DNA from: Nissabacter sp. SGAir0207
GTDB taxonomy: Bacteria > Pseudomonadota > Gammaproteobacteria > Enterobacterales > Enterobacteriaceae
Direction: 5' to 3'
NCBI RefSeq assembly: GCF_005491205.1
Contig: NZ_CP028035.1
Location: 620,001-684,000 of the forward strand
Length of the DNA stretch: 64,000 nt
Position 1 is the first letter of the stretch, and the number at the start of each line of letters is the position of its first letter. The position numbers and the translations under genes are program-made. Below, one piece after another: positions 29,814 to 40,688 of the stretch. Below the pieces are notes generated by a model, which was not told the origin of the DNA, did no database searches, and saw nothing but the letters and a program-made list of their open reading frames with translations.

Positions 29814-31808
29814 ATGTCCTCTCGTAAAGAGCTTGCCAATGCCATCCGCGCGCTGAGCATGGATGGGGTGCAAAAAGCCAAATCCGGCCACCCCGGCGCC
29901 CCGATGGGGATGGCGGATATCGCCGAAGTGCTGTGGCGTGACTACCTGAACCACAACCCGGTCAACCCGCACTGGGCTGACCGTGACCGCTTCGTGCTCT
30001 CCAACGGCCACGGCTCAATGCTGATTTACAGCCTGCTGCACCTCACCGGCTATGACCTGCCGATTGAAGAGCTGGCCAACTTCCGCCAGCTGCACTCCAA
30101 GACCCCGGGTCACCCGGAGTATGGCTATACCGCCGGCGTCGAGACCACCACCGGCCCGCTGGGCCAGGGTATCGCCAACGCGGTGGGCATGGCGATTGCC
30201 GAGCGCACGCTGGCGGCGCAGTTCAACCGTCCGGGCCACGACATCGTTGACCACTACACCTACGCCTTCCTGGGCGACGGCTGCATGATGGAGGGGATTT
30301 CCCACGAAGTCTGCTCGCTGGCCGGCACCATGAAACTCGGCAAGCTGGTGGCGTTCTATGACGACAACGGCATCTCCATCGACGGCCACGTTGAGGGCTG
30401 GTTCACCGACGACACCGCCGCCCGCTTTGAAGCCTACGGCTGGCACGTGGTGCGCGGCGTGGACGGCCACGACGCCGACGCCATCAAGGCGGCGATTGAG
30501 GAAGCGCGCCGCGTGACCGACAAGCCGTCGCTGCTGATGTGCAAGACCGTGATTGCCTTCGGCTCGCCGAACAAAGCTGGCACCCACGACGCGCACGGCG
30601 CGCCGCTGGGCGACGCTGAAGTGGCAGCCACCCGCGAGGCGCTGGGCTGGCACCACGGGCCGTTTGAAATCCCGCAGGACATCTATGCCCAGTGGGACGC
30701 CAAAGAGGCCGGTCAGGCGAAAGAGCAGGCGTGGAACGAGCAGTTCAGCGCCTACCAGCAGGCCCACCCGGAGCTGGCGGCCGAGTTCAGCCGTCGCCTG
30801 AACGGCGAGCTGCCGGCAGAGTGGCAGGCCCAGTCGGACGCCTTCATTGCCAACCTGCAGGCCAACCCGGCCAAGATTGCCAGCCGCAAGGCCTCGCAGA
30901 ACGCGCTGGAAGCCTTCGGCAAACTGCTGCCGGAGTTCCTTGGCGGCTCCGCTGACCTGGCGCCGAGCAACCTGACCATGTGGTCCGGCTCGACCTCGAT
31001 TGGCGATGACCCGGCAGGCAACTACATCCACTACGGCGTGCGCGAGTTCGGCATGACCGCCATCACCAACGGTATCGCGCTGCACGGCGGCTTCCTGCCG
31101 TACTCCGCGACCTTCCTGATGTTCGTGGAGTATGCCCGCAACGCGGTGCGCATGGCGTCGCTGATGAAAATCCGCAACGTCTTTGTCTACACCCACGACT
31201 CCATCGGTCTGGGTGAAGACGGCCCGACCCACCAGCCGGTGGAGCAGCTGGCCAGCCTGCGCGTGACCCCGAACATGAGCACCTGGCGTCCGTGTGACCA
31301 GGTAGAGTCGGCGGTGGCGTGGAAGTACGCCATCGAGCGCAACGACGGCCCGGCGGCGCTGATTTTCTCCCGCCAGAACCTGGCGCAGCAGCCGCGCACC
31401 GACGCCCAGCTGGCGGACATCGCCCGCGGCGGCTACGTGCTGAAGGAGTGCGACGGCACGCCGGAGCTCATCCTGATTGCCACCGGCTCGGAAGTGGAGC
31501 TGGCGGTGAGCGCCTGCGAGCAGCTGACCGCCGAAGGCCGCAAGGTGCGCGTGGTCTCCATGCCGTCCACCGACGCCTTCGACAAGCAGGACGCGGCCTA
31601 CCGCGAATCCGTGCTGCCGAAAGCGGTGAGCGCGCGGATTGCGATTGAAGCCGGTATCAGCGACTACTGGTACAAGTACGTCGGCCTCAACGGCGACGTG
31701 GTGGGCATGACCACCTTCGGCGAATCTGCCCCGGCAGAGAAGCTGTTCGAGCTGTTCGGCTTCACCACCGACAACGTGGTGAACAAGGCGCGCGCCCTGC
31801 TGGGCTGA
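29814..31808 (+). CDS. tktA: Transketolase
   Basis: ThDP-dependent two-carbon transfer in the pentose phosphate pathway; also generates erythrose-4-phosphate. 664 residues from [14 protein letters not shown] (ATG 29814). Motifs: [19 protein letters not shown], ThDP motif beginning [17 protein letters not shown], and [15 protein letters not shown]. Downstream epd uses erythrose-4-phosphate. Confidence 0.97.
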   Translation: MSSRKELANAIRALSMDGVQKAKSGHPGAPMGMADIAEVLWRDYLNHNPVNPHWADRDRFVLSNGHGSMLIYSLLHLTGYDLPIEELANFRQLHSKTPGHPEYGYTAGVETTTGPLGQGIANAVGMAIAERTLAAQFNRPGHDIVDHYTYAFLGDGCMMEGISHEVCSLAGTMKLGKLVAFYDDNGISIDGHVEGWFTDDTAARFEAYGWHVVRGVDGHDADAIKAAIEEARRVTDKPSLLMCKTVIAFGSPNKAGTHDAHGAPLGDAEVAATREALGWHHGPFEIPQDIYAQWDAKEAGQAKEQAWNEQFSAYQQAHPELAAEFSRRLNGELPAEWQAQSDAFIANLQANPAKIASRKASQNALEAFGKLLPEFLGGSADLAPSNLTMWSGSTSIGDDPAGNYIHYGVREFGMTAITNGIALHGGFLPYSATFLMFVEYARNAVRMASLMKIRNVFVYTHDSIGLGEDGPTHQPVEQLASLRVTPNMSTWRPCDQVESAVAWKYAIERNDGPAALIFSRQNLAQQPRTDAQLADIARGGYVLKECDGTPELILIATGSEVELAVSACEQLTAEGRKVRVVSMPSTDAFDKQDAAYRESVLPKAVSARIAIEAGISDYWYKYVGLNGDVVGMTTFGESAPAEKLFELFGFTTDNVVNKARALLG

Positions 31809-31824
31809 GCCGTTCCCCGCTGAC

Positions 31825-31849
31825 AGGCGCCCCCCGGGGCGCCTTTTTT
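31825..31849 (+). terminator. tktA terminator
   Basis: AGGCGCCCC-CC-GGGGCGCCT followed by six T. Confidence 0.88.
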
Positions 31850-32007
31850 ATGGGCGTTGAACCGGCAGGATTGCCCAAGTTGGCGCTATTTTCCCCACCC
31901 TGACGGCAAAAGCGGCGGGTGTTGCTGGTTTTTGCAACGATCGCGCGGCCTTTCACTGACAGCGGCGTCAGATCATTTTCTTTGCGATTGCTTTGGTTTA
32001 TGCTCGG

Positions 32008-32021
32008 CTGAACCGTTTCAG
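32008..32021 (+). promoter_or_regulatory. Cra (FruR) box upstream of epd
   Basis: CTGAACCGTTTCAG, close to the Cra palindrome TGAAACGTTTCA. Cra control of epd-pgk is known in E. coli. Confidence 0.65.
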
Positions 32022-32049
32022 TTCAGGGAAATCCCTGCAAAATGAAGAG

Positions 32050-32065
32050 TGTGACGGCGATCACA
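32050..32065 (+). promoter_or_regulatory. CRP box upstream of epd
   Basis: TGTGACGGCGATCACA, an exact TGTGA-N6-TCACA. CRP activation of the epd-pgk promoter is established in E. coli. Confidence 0.85.
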
Positions 32066-32166
32066 ATATCCATGTGATGATGTAAACGTGACGTGAGGAA
32101 TTCCCCACGGGCGCGCCCTGCATTACTCTATGAAGCTGCTTTCATTACCGCAACTCAGGGAAACGC

Positions 32167-33183
32167 ATGACAATCCGCATTGCGATAAATGGCTTTGGCC
32201 GCATTGGCCGCAGCGTGCTACGCGCGCTGTATGAGTCCGGCCGTCGGGCGGAGATCTCCGTGGTGGCAATCAACGAGCTGGCGCAATCCGAAGGGATGGC
32301 GCACTTGCTGAAGTATGACACCAGCCACGGGCGTTTTGCGTGGGACGTGCGGCAGGAGTGCGACCTGCTGATGGTCGGTGACGATACCATCCGTCTGCTG
32401 CATGAGCCGTCGCTGGCGGCGCTGCCTTGGGGTGAGCTGGGCGTGGATGTGGTGCTGGACTGCACCGGCGTGTATGGCAGCCGCGCCGATGGCGAGGCGC
32501 ACCGCGCCGCCGGGGCGAAAAAGGTGCTGTTCGCCCATCCCGGCGGGCATGATCTGGACGCGACCGTGGTCTACGGCGTTAACCATCTGGCGCTGCACAA
32601 GGAGGATCGGATTGTCTCCAACGCCTCCTGCACCACCAACTGCATCATCCCGGTGATCAAGCTGCTGGACGACGCCTACGGCATCGAGTCCGGCACCGTG
32701 ACCACCATCCACTCTTCCATGAACGACCAGCAGGTGATTGACGGCTATCACCCGGATTTGCGCCGTACCCGCGCCGCCAGCCAGTCCATTATTCCGGTGG
32801 ACACCAAGCTGTCGGCGGGCATCACGCGCATCTTCCCGCAGTTCCAGGATCGCTTTGAGGCGATCTCGGTACGGGTGCCGACGGTCAATGTCACGGCCAT
32901 CGATTTGAGCGTTTTTGTCGGGGCCTGCGTCAGCGTCCGTGACGTCAACCTGCTGTTACAGAAGGCCGCGCAGGGGGCGTTTCGTGGTATAGTTGACTAT
33001 ACGGAACTACCATTAGTCTCGATAGATTTTAACCACGATCCGCACAGCGCCATCGTTGATGGCACCCAAACGCGGGTCAGTGGGCAGCACCTGATTAAGA
33101 CGTTGGTCTGGTGCGACAATGAGTGGGGCTTTGCCAACCGGATGTTAGACACCACCAGGGCAATGGCCGCAAGCGGTTTCTAG
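32167..33183 (+). CDS. epd: D-erythrose-4-phosphate dehydrogenase
   Basis: NAD-dependent oxidation of erythrose-4-phosphate to 4-phosphoerythronate for pyridoxal phosphate synthesis. 338 residues; NAD motif INGFGRIGR, catalytic Cys155 in SNASCTTNC, and [14 protein letters not shown] distinguishing it from GapA. First gene of epd-pgk-fbaA. Confidence 0.96.
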   Translation: MTIRIAINGFGRIGRSVLRALYESGRRAEISVVAINELAQSEGMAHLLKYDTSHGRFAWDVRQECDLLMVGDDTIRLLHEPSLAALPWGELGVDVVLDCTGVYGSRADGEAHRAAGAKKVLFAHPGGHDLDATVVYGVNHLALHKEDRIVSNASCTTNCIIPVIKLLDDAYGIESGTVTTIHSSMNDQQVIDGYHPDLRRTRAASQSIIPVDTKLSAGITRIFPQFQDRFEAISVRVPTVNVTAIDLSVFVGACVSVRDVNLLLQKAAQGAFRGIVDYTELPLVSIDFNHDPHSAIVDGTQTRVSGQHLIKTLVWCDNEWGFANRMLDTTRAMAASGF

Positions 33184-33252
33184 TACGGTGCACCGGCCTC
33201 TGCCGGCTCACCGCTCAAGCAACTTTAAAGAGAATCAACGAGAGGGTTCACC

Positions 33253-34416
33253 ATGTCTGTAATTAAAATGACCGATCTGGATCTGGCCGGCAAACGCGTC
33301 CTCATCCGTGCTGACCTGAACGTGCCGGTAAAAGAGGGCAAAGTGACCTCTGACGCACGTATCCGCGCCTCGCTGCCGACCATCGAAGCGGCACTGAAGC
33401 AGGGCGCGCGCGTCATGGTTACGTCCCACCTGGGCCGCCCGACTGAAGGTGAGTATAACGAAGAGTTCTCGCTCCAGCCGGTGGTGGATTACCTGAAAGA
33501 CAAACTCTCCTCGCCGGTACGTCTGGCAAAAGAGTACCTGGAGGGCGTTGAGGTTGCAGAAGGTGAGCTGGTCGTGCTGGAAAACGTCCGTTTCAACAAG
33601 GGCGAAAAGAAAGACGACGAAACGCTGTCGAAGAAATACGCCGCGCTGTGTGACGTGTTTGTGATGGACGCCTTCGGCACCGCGCACCGTGCGCAGGCTT
33701 CCACCCACGGCGTCGGCAAGTTCGCGCCTATCGCCTGTGCCGGCCCGCTGCTCTCCGCTGAGCTGGAAGCGCTGGGCAAGGCGCTGGGCAACCCGGCCCG
33801 CCCGATGGTTGCCATCGTGGGCGGCTCCAAGGTTTCCACCAAGCTGACCGTGCTGGACTCCCTCTCCAAAATCGCTGACCAGCTGATTGTCGGCGGCGGC
33901 ATCGCCAACACCTTCGTGGCGGCGCAGGGCCACAACGTCGGCAAATCCCTGTATGAAGCTGACCTGACGGATGAGGCGAAAAAGCTGCTGGAAACCTGTG
34001 ACATTCCGGTCCCGACCGATGTGCGCGTGGCCACGGAGTTTTCTGAAACCGCCCGTGCAACGTTGAAATCTGTCAACGACATCAAAGATGATGAACAAAT
34101 CCTCGACCTGGGTGACCAGTCCGCGGAGCGTCTGGCGGAGATCCTGAAAAATGCCAAGACCATCCTGTGGAACGGCCCGGTAGGCGTCTTCGAGTTCCCG
34201 AACTTCCGCAAAGGGACTGAAATTGTCGCGCAGGCCATCGCCGACAGCGAAGCCTTCTCCATTGCAGGTGGTGGTGACACTCTGGCAGCAATCGATCTGT
34301 TCGGAATTGCTGACAAAATTTCCTATATCTCCACCGGTGGCGGTGCGTTCCTGGAGTTCGTGGAAGGCAAGAAACTGCCGGCAGTTGTGATGCTGGAAGA
34401 GCGTGCTAAGCAGTAA
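33253..34416 (+). CDS. pgk: Phosphoglycerate kinase
   Basis: Glycolytic ATP-forming kinase. 387 residues. N-lobe [28 protein letters not shown]; hinge [16 protein letters not shown]-lobe [10 protein letters not shown] and [10 protein letters not shown]. 69 bp after epd, same transcript expected. Confidence 0.98.
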   Translation: MSVIKMTDLDLAGKRVLIRADLNVPVKEGKVTSDARIRASLPTIEAALKQGARVMVTSHLGRPTEGEYNEEFSLQPVVDYLKDKLSSPVRLAKEYLEGVEVAEGELVVLENVRFNKGEKKDDETLSKKYAALCDVFVMDAFGTAHRAQASTHGVGKFAPIACAGPLLSAELEALGKALGNPARPMVAIVGGSKVSTKLTVLDSLSKIADQLIVGGGIANTFVAAQGHNVGKSLYEADLTDEAKKLLETCDIPVPTDVRVATEFSETARATLKSVNDIKDDEQILDLGDQSAERLAEILKNAKTILWNGPVGVFEFPNFRKGTEIVAQAIADSEAFSIAGGGDTLAAIDLFGIADKISYISTGGGAFLEFVEGKKLPAVVMLEERAKQ

Positions 34417-34528
34417 TTAACTGGCGGGCCGCCGCTGCGGCCCGTTCATGCTGTTCCGTCTGGCACCGCCGGGCGGAGGGGCTTACCGATTCATTTCTCT
34501 ACGGCCGACGAAAACAGGACGACGTAAT

Positions 34529-35608
34529 ATGTCTAAAATTTTTGATTTCGTAAAACCGGGTGTCATCACAGGTGATGACGTTCAGAAAGTGTTCCAAGTT
34601 GCGAAAGAGAACCAGTTCGCACTGCCAGCAGTTAACTGCGTGGGCACCGACTCCATCAACGCCGTGCTGGAAACTGCCGCTAAAGTCAAAGCGCCGGTTA
34701 TCGTCCAGTTCTCCAACGGCGGCGCGGCCTTCATCGCCGGCAAGGGCCTGAAATCTGACCAGCCGCAGGGGGCTGCCATTCTGGGTGCCATCTCTGGCGC
34801 GCACCACGTGCACCAGATGGCGGAACACTACGGCGTGCCGGTAATCCTGCACACCGACCACTGCGCCAAGAAACTGCTGCCGTGGATCGACGGCCTGCTG
34901 GACGCTGGCGAGAAGCACTTCGCTGCCACCGGCAAACCGCTGTTCTCCTCCCACATGATCGACCTCTCTGAAGAGTCGCTGGAAGAGAACATCGAGATCT
35001 GCTCCAAGTACCTGGCACGCATGGCGAAGATCGACATGACCCTGGAGATCGAACTGGGCTGCACCGGCGGTGAGGAAGATGGCGTTGACAACAGCCACAT
35101 GGACGCCTCCGCGCTCTACACCCAGCCGGAAGACGTGGCGTACGCTTACGAGAAGCTGAACGCCATCAGCCCGCGCTTCACCATCGCGGCCTCCTTCGGT
35201 AACGTGCATGGCGTTTACAAGCCGGGCAACGTGAAACTGACCCCGACCATCCTGCGCGACTCTCAGGAGTTCGTCTCCAAGAAATACAACCTGCCGCACA
35301 ACAGCCTGGACTTCGTGTTCCACGGCGGTTCCGGCTCCTCCGCGCAGGAGATCAAAGATTCCGTCAGCTATGGCGTGATCAAAATGAACATCGATACCGA
35401 CACCCAATGGGCAACCTGGGAAGGTATCCTGAAGTACTACAAAGAGAACGAAGCCTACCTGCAAGGCCAGCTGGGTAACCCGAAAGGCGACGACCAGCCG
35501 AACAAGAAATACTACGACCCGCGCGTCTGGCTGCGCGCGGCTCAGGCGTCCATGGTGACTCGCCTGGAGCAGGCGTTCAAAGAGCTGAACGCGGTAGACG
35601 TACTGTAA
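34529..35608 (+). CDS. fbaA: Fructose-bisphosphate aldolase, class II
   Basis: Zn-dependent cleavage of fructose-1,6-bisphosphate. 359 residues from MSKIFDFVKPGV; the 27-codon in-frame extension upstream is intergenic. Metal and catalytic residues in ILHTDHCAKK (Asp110, His111), ELGCTGGEEDGVDN, and FHGGSGSS. Confidence 0.98.
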   Translation: MSKIFDFVKPGVITGDDVQKVFQVAKENQFALPAVNCVGTDSINAVLETAAKVKAPVIVQFSNGGAAFIAGKGLKSDQPQGAAILGAISGAHHVHQMAEHYGVPVILHTDHCAKKLLPWIDGLLDAGEKHFAATGKPLFSSHMIDLSEESLEENIEICSKYLARMAKIDMTLEIELGCTGGEEDGVDNSHMDASALYTQPEDVAYAYEKLNAISPRFTIAASFGNVHGVYKPGNVKLTPTILRDSQEFVSKKYNLPHNSLDFVFHGGSGSSAQEIKDSVSYGVIKMNIDTDTQWATWEGILKYYKENEAYLQGQLGNPKGDDQPNKKYYDPRVWLRAAQASMVTRLEQAFKELNAVDVL

Positions 35609-35629
35609 GGCCATCTGGTCTGAAAGCGA

Positions 35630-35654
35630 GGCTCCCCACGGGGAGCCTTTTTTT
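35630..35654 (+). terminator. fbaA terminator
   Basis: GGCTCCCC-ACG-GGGAGCC followed by seven T. Confidence 0.88.
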
Positions 35655-35902
35655 ATGGGCGAAAAGCAGGCAGATTGCCCCGTTTTTCAGCGTCTGTCGC
35701 CCGATTGCGCCCGCCCGGTTGGCAGAGGCCGATTTTGTTAGTTACCCTTATAGCGAACTGTCAGGGTTGAAAACCTTGACAAACTTTGTGGTTTTAGTGC
35801 GCCGGTAGCTTGCCGGACGCAAGGCCAGGTTTACTCTTGATCGTTAATCGCCCTCTCCGGCAGCAGGGGAGGCCGCGTGTGAAAATAACAAAGGTGGCAT
35901 GA

Positions 35903-36829
35903 ATGGATGATTTGAACGTAGTCGATACTCTTAACAACGCCGGCTCCTGGCTGGTGCGTAATCAGGGGCTGTTGATCCACTATGCGGTGAACATTATTGC
36001 TGCCGTATTTATCCTGACCCTGGGCTTTATGGCGGCGCGCTTTATCTCCTCTGCCATCCGCAAGCTGATGCATGCGCGCGGCATCGATGACACCGTCTCT
36101 GACTTCCTCTCCGCCATCGTGCGCTACGGGGTTATCGCCTTCACCATCATCGCCGCGCTGGGCCGCATCGGCGTGCAGACCGCTTCGGTGATCGCGGTGC
36201 TCGGTGCCGCCGGTTTGGCCGTGGGTCTGGCGCTGCAAGGCTCGCTCTCCAACTTCGCCGCGGGCGTGCTGCTGGTGATCTTCCGTCCGTTCCGTGCCGG
36301 TGAGTACGTGGATCTGGGCGGCGTCGCTGGCACCGTGACAGAGGTGCAGATTTTCCACACCACCCTGCGTACCCCGGATGACAAGGTTGTGGTGGTGCCG
36401 AACGGCAAGATCATCGCTGGCAACATCATCAACACCTCGCGTGAGCCAAACCGCCGTACCGAGATTATCGTGGGTGTCTCCTACGATGCGGACATCGACA
36501 CCGTGAAAAAGGTGCTGGGCGACATCGTGGCCGCCGACAAGCGCGTAATGCATGAGAAGGGCGTGGTAGTACGCCTGAACGAGATGGGTGCCTCCACCCT
36601 GAACTTCGTGGTGCGCTTCTGGACGACCAATGGCGACGCACAGGAGACTTTCTGGGACACGCTGGAGAGCTTCAAGCGCGCGTTGGACAAGCACAACATC
36701 GGCATCCCGTTCCCGCAGATGGATGTGCACCTCTACCGTGCGGACAACGACGACAGCTCCGACGCTGCGCCGCGCAATCTCGACCTGAAAAAGGCAACCA
36801 ATGGGCAGGCCAACGGCCACGCCTCCTGA
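35903..36829 (+). CDS. mscS: Small-conductance mechanosensitive channel
   Basis: Inner-membrane channel opening on hypo-osmotic shock. 308 residues, slightly longer than the 286 of E. coli because of a polar Asn/Asp/Ala-rich C-terminal tail. Three transmembrane helices; the pore helix (about 95-128) has the Gly/Ala-packed [21 protein letters not shown], then beta domain [20 protein letters not shown]. Confidence 0.96.
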   Translation: MDDLNVVDTLNNAGSWLVRNQGLLIHYAVNIIAAVFILTLGFMAARFISSAIRKLMHARGIDDTVSDFLSAIVRYGVIAFTIIAALGRIGVQTASVIAVLGAAGLAVGLALQGSLSNFAAGVLLVIFRPFRAGEYVDLGGVAGTVTEVQIFHTTLRTPDDKVVVVPNGKIIAGNIINTSREPNRRTEIIVGVSYDADIDTVKKVLGDIVAADKRVMHEKGVVVRLNEMGASTLNFVVRFWTTNGDAQETFWDTLESFKRALDKHNIGIPFPQMDVHLYRADNDDSSDAAPRNLDLKKATNGQANGHAS

Positions 36830-36848
36830 CGCTTTTTTCGCCTAAACT

Positions 36849-36876
36849 GGGGGTGCCATGCGGCACCCCTTTTTTA
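36849..36876 (+). terminator. mscS terminator
   Basis: GGGGGTGCC-ATGC-GGCACCCC then six T. Confidence 0.88.
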
Positions 36877-37005
36877 TGGCCGATGGGCATTAGCCAGACT
36901 GATAGGGGATAAGTTTTTTGCGTTTCCTCTAATGGCCGCGCCGCCGCATACTGCGCCCATTCGCAGGGCGCACTGGGCGCACTGCCTGTATTGAGGATAG
37001 CGATC

Positions 37006-37620
37006 GTGTTTTCCACCTACCTGCAAGGCTTCCTGTTGGGGGCGGCGATGATTCTGCCGCTCGGCCCGCAGAATGCCTTTGTGCTCTATCAGGGCGTCCG
37101 CCGCCAGTACCACCTGATGATCGCCGCGCTCTGCACCCTGAGCGACGTGCTGCTGATCTGCGGTGGGGTGTTCGGCGGCAGCGCGCTGCTCAGCACCTCG
37201 CCGCTGCTGCTGGCGCTGGTGACCTGGGGCGGCGTGGCCTTCCTGCTCTGGTATGGCTTCGGCGCGCTGCGCCGGGCGGTACAGCCGGGTGAGGAGGCCG
37301 CGCTCGAGGCAGGCGTGAACCAGACCCGCTGGCGGATCGTGCTGACGCTGCTGGCGGTCACCTGGCTCAACCCGCACGTCTATCTGGATACCTTTGTGGT
37401 GCTCGGTAGTCTGGGCGGGCAGTTCGCGCCGGAAGGCCGCCGCTGGTTTGCGCTGGGGGCCGCCTGCGCCTCGCTGCTGTGGTTCTTCGGTCTGGCGCTG
37501 CTGGCGGCGTGGCTGGCACCGGTGCTGCGCACGCCGCGCGCCCAACGCATTATCAATGCGCTGGTGGGGGTGGTAATGTGGGGCATCGCTTTCCAACTGG
37601 CGAGCCAGGCGCTGCACTGA
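37006..37620 (+). CDS. argO: Arginine exporter ArgO (LysE family)
   Basis: Exports arginine and toxic analogues. 204 residues with about six hydrophobic segments; LysE signature [16 protein letters not shown] near the N-terminus and [19 protein letters not shown] start at 37006 is set by the Shine-Dalgarno GAGGA and the family start (VFSTYLQG). Its known activator argP lies two genes downstream. Confidence 0.94.
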   Translation: MFSTYLQGFLLGAAMILPLGPQNAFVLYQGVRRQYHLMIAALCTLSDVLLICGGVFGGSALLSTSPLLLALVTWGGVAFLLWYGFGALRRAVQPGEEAALEAGVNQTRWRIVLTLLAVTWLNPHVYLDTFVVLGSLGGQFAPEGRRWFALGAACASLLWFFGLALLAAWLAPVLRTPRAQRIINALVGVVMWGIAFQLASQALH

Positions 37621-37817
37621 TTCGAAGTAATCCTATAGGTGGGGCGGTTGGCCGCACGTTATGCTAGCTTTGATGCGTGACACTCTATTTTTATCGGACA
37701 ATGGCTGGCGGCGATGGGTAAACAATTGAAAAGCCTGTTGCCGCCGGGCAGGGGTTAACACTAAATAGGGCGGAAGGGACACTATCCCGGCGTATACCGC
37801 AACCTTAAGGAGAGACC

Positions 37818-38543
37818 GTGAAGTTAAAGGCATTGGCTTTGGCCGCAATCATGGGCGTAGGCAGCGCGGCGACTGCCGCACAGGCCGCAGAACTGCCGGA
37901 AGGGCCGCACGTGGTGACGTCCGGCACGGCCAGCGTGGACGCTACCCCAGACATCGCCACTCTGGCGATTGATGTGAACGTGTCGGCGAAAGAGGCGGCA
38001 TCGGCCAAGCAGCAGGCGGACGCCCGTGTGGCGGAGTACTTCGCCTTCCTGCAAAAGAATGGCATCGACAAAAAAGACATTAACGCCGCCAACCTGCGCA
38101 CCCAGCCGGAGTATAACTACCTGAAAGATGGCCGCTCGGAGCTGAAAGGCTACCGCGCCTCGCGTCAGGTACAGGTGACGCTGCGCCAGCTCGACAAGCT
38201 GAACGATCTGTTGGATGGCGCGCTGAAGTCGGGCCTGAATGAGATCCGCGCCGTGGAGTTGGGGGTGGCGAACCCGGACACCTACCGCGATCAGGCGCGC
38301 CAGAAGGCGATTGATAACGCCACCCAGCAGGCGGGCGCGCTGGCGGCGGGCTTCAAGGCCAAACTGGGGCCGGTCTACAGCATCCGTTACCATGTCGCCA
38401 ACTACCAGCCGATGCCGGTAATGCGCATGTTCAAAACGGCGGAGTCCGCCCCGCAAGGTGACGCGGCGCAAACCTATGAGCAGCAAACCATCCACTTTGA
38501 CGATCAGGTCGATGTGGTGTTTGAGCTACAACGCCCGCAGTAA
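37818..38543 (+). CDS. yggE: Periplasmic SIMPL-domain protein YggE
   Basis: 241 residues starting at GTG with Shine-Dalgarno AAGGAGAG; signal peptide to about residue 23 (ATAAQA-AELPEG). SIMPL (DUF541) domain throughout. In E. coli it reduces oxidative stress effects; molecular function unknown. Converges with argP. Confidence 0.93.
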   Translation: MKLKALALAAIMGVGSAATAAQAAELPEGPHVVTSGTASVDATPDIATLAIDVNVSAKEAASAKQQADARVAEYFAFLQKNGIDKKDINAANLRTQPEYNYLKDGRSELKGYRASRQVQVTLRQLDKLNDLLDGALKSGLNEIRAVELGVANPDTYRDQARQKAIDNATQQAGALAAGFKAKLGPVYSIRYHVANYQPMPVMRMFKTAESAPQGDAAQTYEQQTIHFDDQVDVVFELQRPQ

Positions 38544-38550
38544 TCTCCCC

Positions 38551-38570
38551 GCACGGCCAGCAGGCCGTGC
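38551..38570. terminator. Hairpin between yggE and argP
   Basis: Perfect GCACGGCC-AGCA-GGCCGTGC between converging genes. No T-run, so a possible weak or factor-assisted terminator. Confidence 0.45.
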
Positions 38571-39464
38571 TTAATCCTGCCGCAGTACCTGATGGCCGTA
38601 GGCGATCAGCGCATCCGTCACTTTCCGCATCATGCGGCTCTCCGGCGCGAAACGGTGCCAGAACAGCATCCGCCGTTGGAACAGGCCGGGCGTCAGGTCA
38701 ATCAGCTCGCCGCTCTCCAGTTCACGCTCAATTTGCAGGTGTGGGATCATGCAACAGGTGGTGCCCTGGCGTGCCAGCTGCACAAAGGCTTCCGAGGAGT
38801 TCACGATATGGCAGGGGACGCTGCCGGGTGACAGGTCGAAATTCTGCTGCAAAAACGCCTGATGCATGTCATCCAAGTGATCGAAGGCCACCGCCGGCGC
38901 TTTCAGCAGCGCGCTGCGGGTGACGCCGTTCGGGAAGTAGCGCTCAGCAAACCCCTTTGAGGCGACGAACAGGTAGTCGAGCGCCCCCAGTTGGTCGACC
39001 AGACAACTCGGCAGCGGCTGGGGCTGGATACTCACCGCGCCCACTACCTCACCACGCCGCAGCCGCTCTTGGGTGCGGGTCTCATCTTCCACCTGGAGAT
39101 TGAGGCGAATCGGCGAGTCGGCCAGCACCGGCTTCAGCGCTGGCAGCAGCCAGGTCGCCAGACTGTCGGCGTTGACCGCCAGCGACAGCAGCAGCGGCGA
39201 GTCACTGCCAGTGTCGTTGCCCAGCCACTCCTCTTCCAGCAGCTCCACCTGATGCAGCAGCGCCAGCAGCTTCTGCCCCTGCTCGGTGGGGCGGGGCGGC
39301 ACGGTGCGCACCAGTAGCGGCTGGCCGAACAGGTTTTCGAGTTGTTTGATGCGTTGGGATACTGCCGATTGTGTGATGCAAAGTTTCTGTGCCGCGCGCT
39401 CAAAACCGCGCTCACGGATCACCGCGTCCAGTGCTTGCAACGTTCGGTAGTCTGGGCGTTTCAT
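38571..39464 (-). CDS. argP: LysR-family regulator ArgP
   Basis: Activates argO with arginine and senses lysine; also binds near oriC in E. coli (IciA). 297 residues; N-terminal winged helix with [22 protein letters not shown] at about 21-42, LysR effector domain after residue 90. Divergent from rpiA. Confidence 0.96.
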   Translation of the reverse strand: MKRPDYRTLQALDAVIRERGFERAAQKLCITQSAVSQRIKQLENLFGQPLLVRTVPPRPTEQGQKLLALLHQVELLEEEWLGNDTGSDSPLLLSLAVNADSLATWLLPALKPVLADSPIRLNLQVEDETRTQERLRRGEVVGAVSIQPQPLPSCLVDQLGALDYLFVASKGFAERYFPNGVTRSALLKAPAVAFDHLDDMHQAFLQQNFDLSPGSVPCHIVNSSEAFVQLARQGTTCCMIPHLQIERELESGELIDLTPGLFQRRMLFWHRFAPESRMMRKVTDALIAYGHQVLRQD

Positions 39465-39616
39465 CGACCTTCTATCCCCTGAAAAAAGTGTATCCCTGCA
39501 CTATGCCACAGTTTTTGCCGTTGCGCGGCGGCAAAATCATGCGCGCGCGGCGGCATGGCGTGCGGATCTGTGATCGTCGGCGGCGGATTGCGCGCCCTTT
39601 TCCACGGCGCTTGCTC

Positions 39617-39622
39617 TATAAT
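39617..39622 (+). promoter_or_regulatory. rpiA -10 element
   Basis: Consensus TATAAT, 38 bp upstream of the rpiA ATG. No good -35 hexamer at 16-18 bp. Confidence 0.55.
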
Positions 39623-39659
39623 ACGCACACGTTTTCGCAGCAAGAGCAGTGAATTTACC

Positions 39660-40316
39660 ATGACTCAGGATGAACTGAAAAAAGCGGTTGGCTGGGCGGC
39701 CCTGGACTACGTGACGCCGGGCACGGTGGTCGGTGTCGGCACCGGATCGACCGCCGCGCACTTTATCGATGCGCTTGGCTCCATCAAACACCAGATTGAG
39801 GGCGCGGTCTCCAGCTCCGACGCCTCCACCGCCCGGCTCAAGAGCCTCGGCATCCCGGTGTTCGACAGCAACGAGGTGGACGTACTGGACGTCTATGTGG
39901 ATGGCGCGGATGAGATCAACGGCCATATGCAGATGATCAAGGGCGGCGGCGCGGCGCTGACGCGTGAGAAGATCATCGCCGCGATGGCGCGCAAGTTCGT
40001 CTGTATCGTGGATGCCTCCAAACAGGTCGATGTGCTGGGCCACTTCCCGCTGCCGGTAGAGGTGATCCCAATGGCGCGCGCCTACGTGGCCCGCGAGCTG
40101 GTGAAGCTGGGCGGCCTGCCGGAGTACCGTCAGGGCGTGGTGACCGACAACGGCAACATCATCCTGGATGTGCGCAGCCTCACCATCCTTGACCCGGTGG
40201 CGCTGGAGAACACCATCAACGGCATTCCGGGCGTGGTGACGGTCGGGCTGTTCGCCAACCGCGGCGCGGATGTGGCGCTGATCGGCACGCCAGAGGGTGT
40301 CCGCACCGTAAAATAA
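39660..40316 (+). CDS. rpiA: Ribose-5-phosphate isomerase A
   Basis: Interconverts ribose-5-phosphate and ribulose-5-phosphate. 218 residues from [21 protein letters not shown] at about 27-35, substrate loops VDGADEIN and [11 protein letters not shown]. Confidence 0.97.
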   Translation: MTQDELKKAVGWAALDYVTPGTVVGVGTGSTAAHFIDALGSIKHQIEGAVSSSDASTARLKSLGIPVFDSNEVDVLDVYVDGADEINGHMQMIKGGGAALTREKIIAAMARKFVCIVDASKQVDVLGHFPLPVEVIPMARAYVARELVKLGGLPEYRQGVVTDNGNIILDVRSLTILDPVALENTINGIPGVVTVGLFANRGADVALIGTPEGVRTVK

Positions 40317-40688
40317 GTTTTCGCTATTGCTGCGGCGGCGCGTCACTCAGCCCAATGGGGCTGCCGGGGCGCGCCGCCGGAATGCCGCTTCTGCGTCTCT
40401 CCTCGCGCCATAACCCGGCCTTATGACCGGACATATTTTCCCCGCTGAAATATCTTTTCTTCAGGCCCCCAAATTTGGTGACATCTGTCACAAGCCGCGC
40501 CCGGAATTCTGTAACATTCTGGCTGCCTACGCTTCGCCAGCATTTTTCGCCAGAATCTACTGCCGCCGATAAGCCTTGTGCTGCTCTGCCCGCAATCGTT
40601 TGTATTGCCGCCCGCTGAATATTTGTTATGTTGGAGCGGAGCTGTTATGCAACAGCCGTTTCTGAAGTCTGAACTATAGGGTCGGGTT
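40317..40688. other. rpiA-serA intergenic region
   Basis: 372 bp. Contains a long GC-rich dyad (CGGCGGCGCG/CGCGCCGCCG, about 40331-40378) without T-run after rpiA, and a CRP-like site for serA. No small gene recognised. Confidence 0.6.
40477..40492 (+). promoter_or_regulatory. CRP-like site upstream of serA
   Basis: GGTGACATCTGTCACA, 9 of 10 half-site bases of TGTGA-N6-TCACA. CRP and Lrp regulation of serA is reported for E. coli. Confidence 0.6.

Larger units (their letters stand above)
31809..32166. other. tktA-epd intergenic region
   Basis: 358 bp. Contains the tktA terminator, then the epd control region with a Cra box and a perfect CRP box (listed). No further gene or RNA seen. Confidence 0.7.
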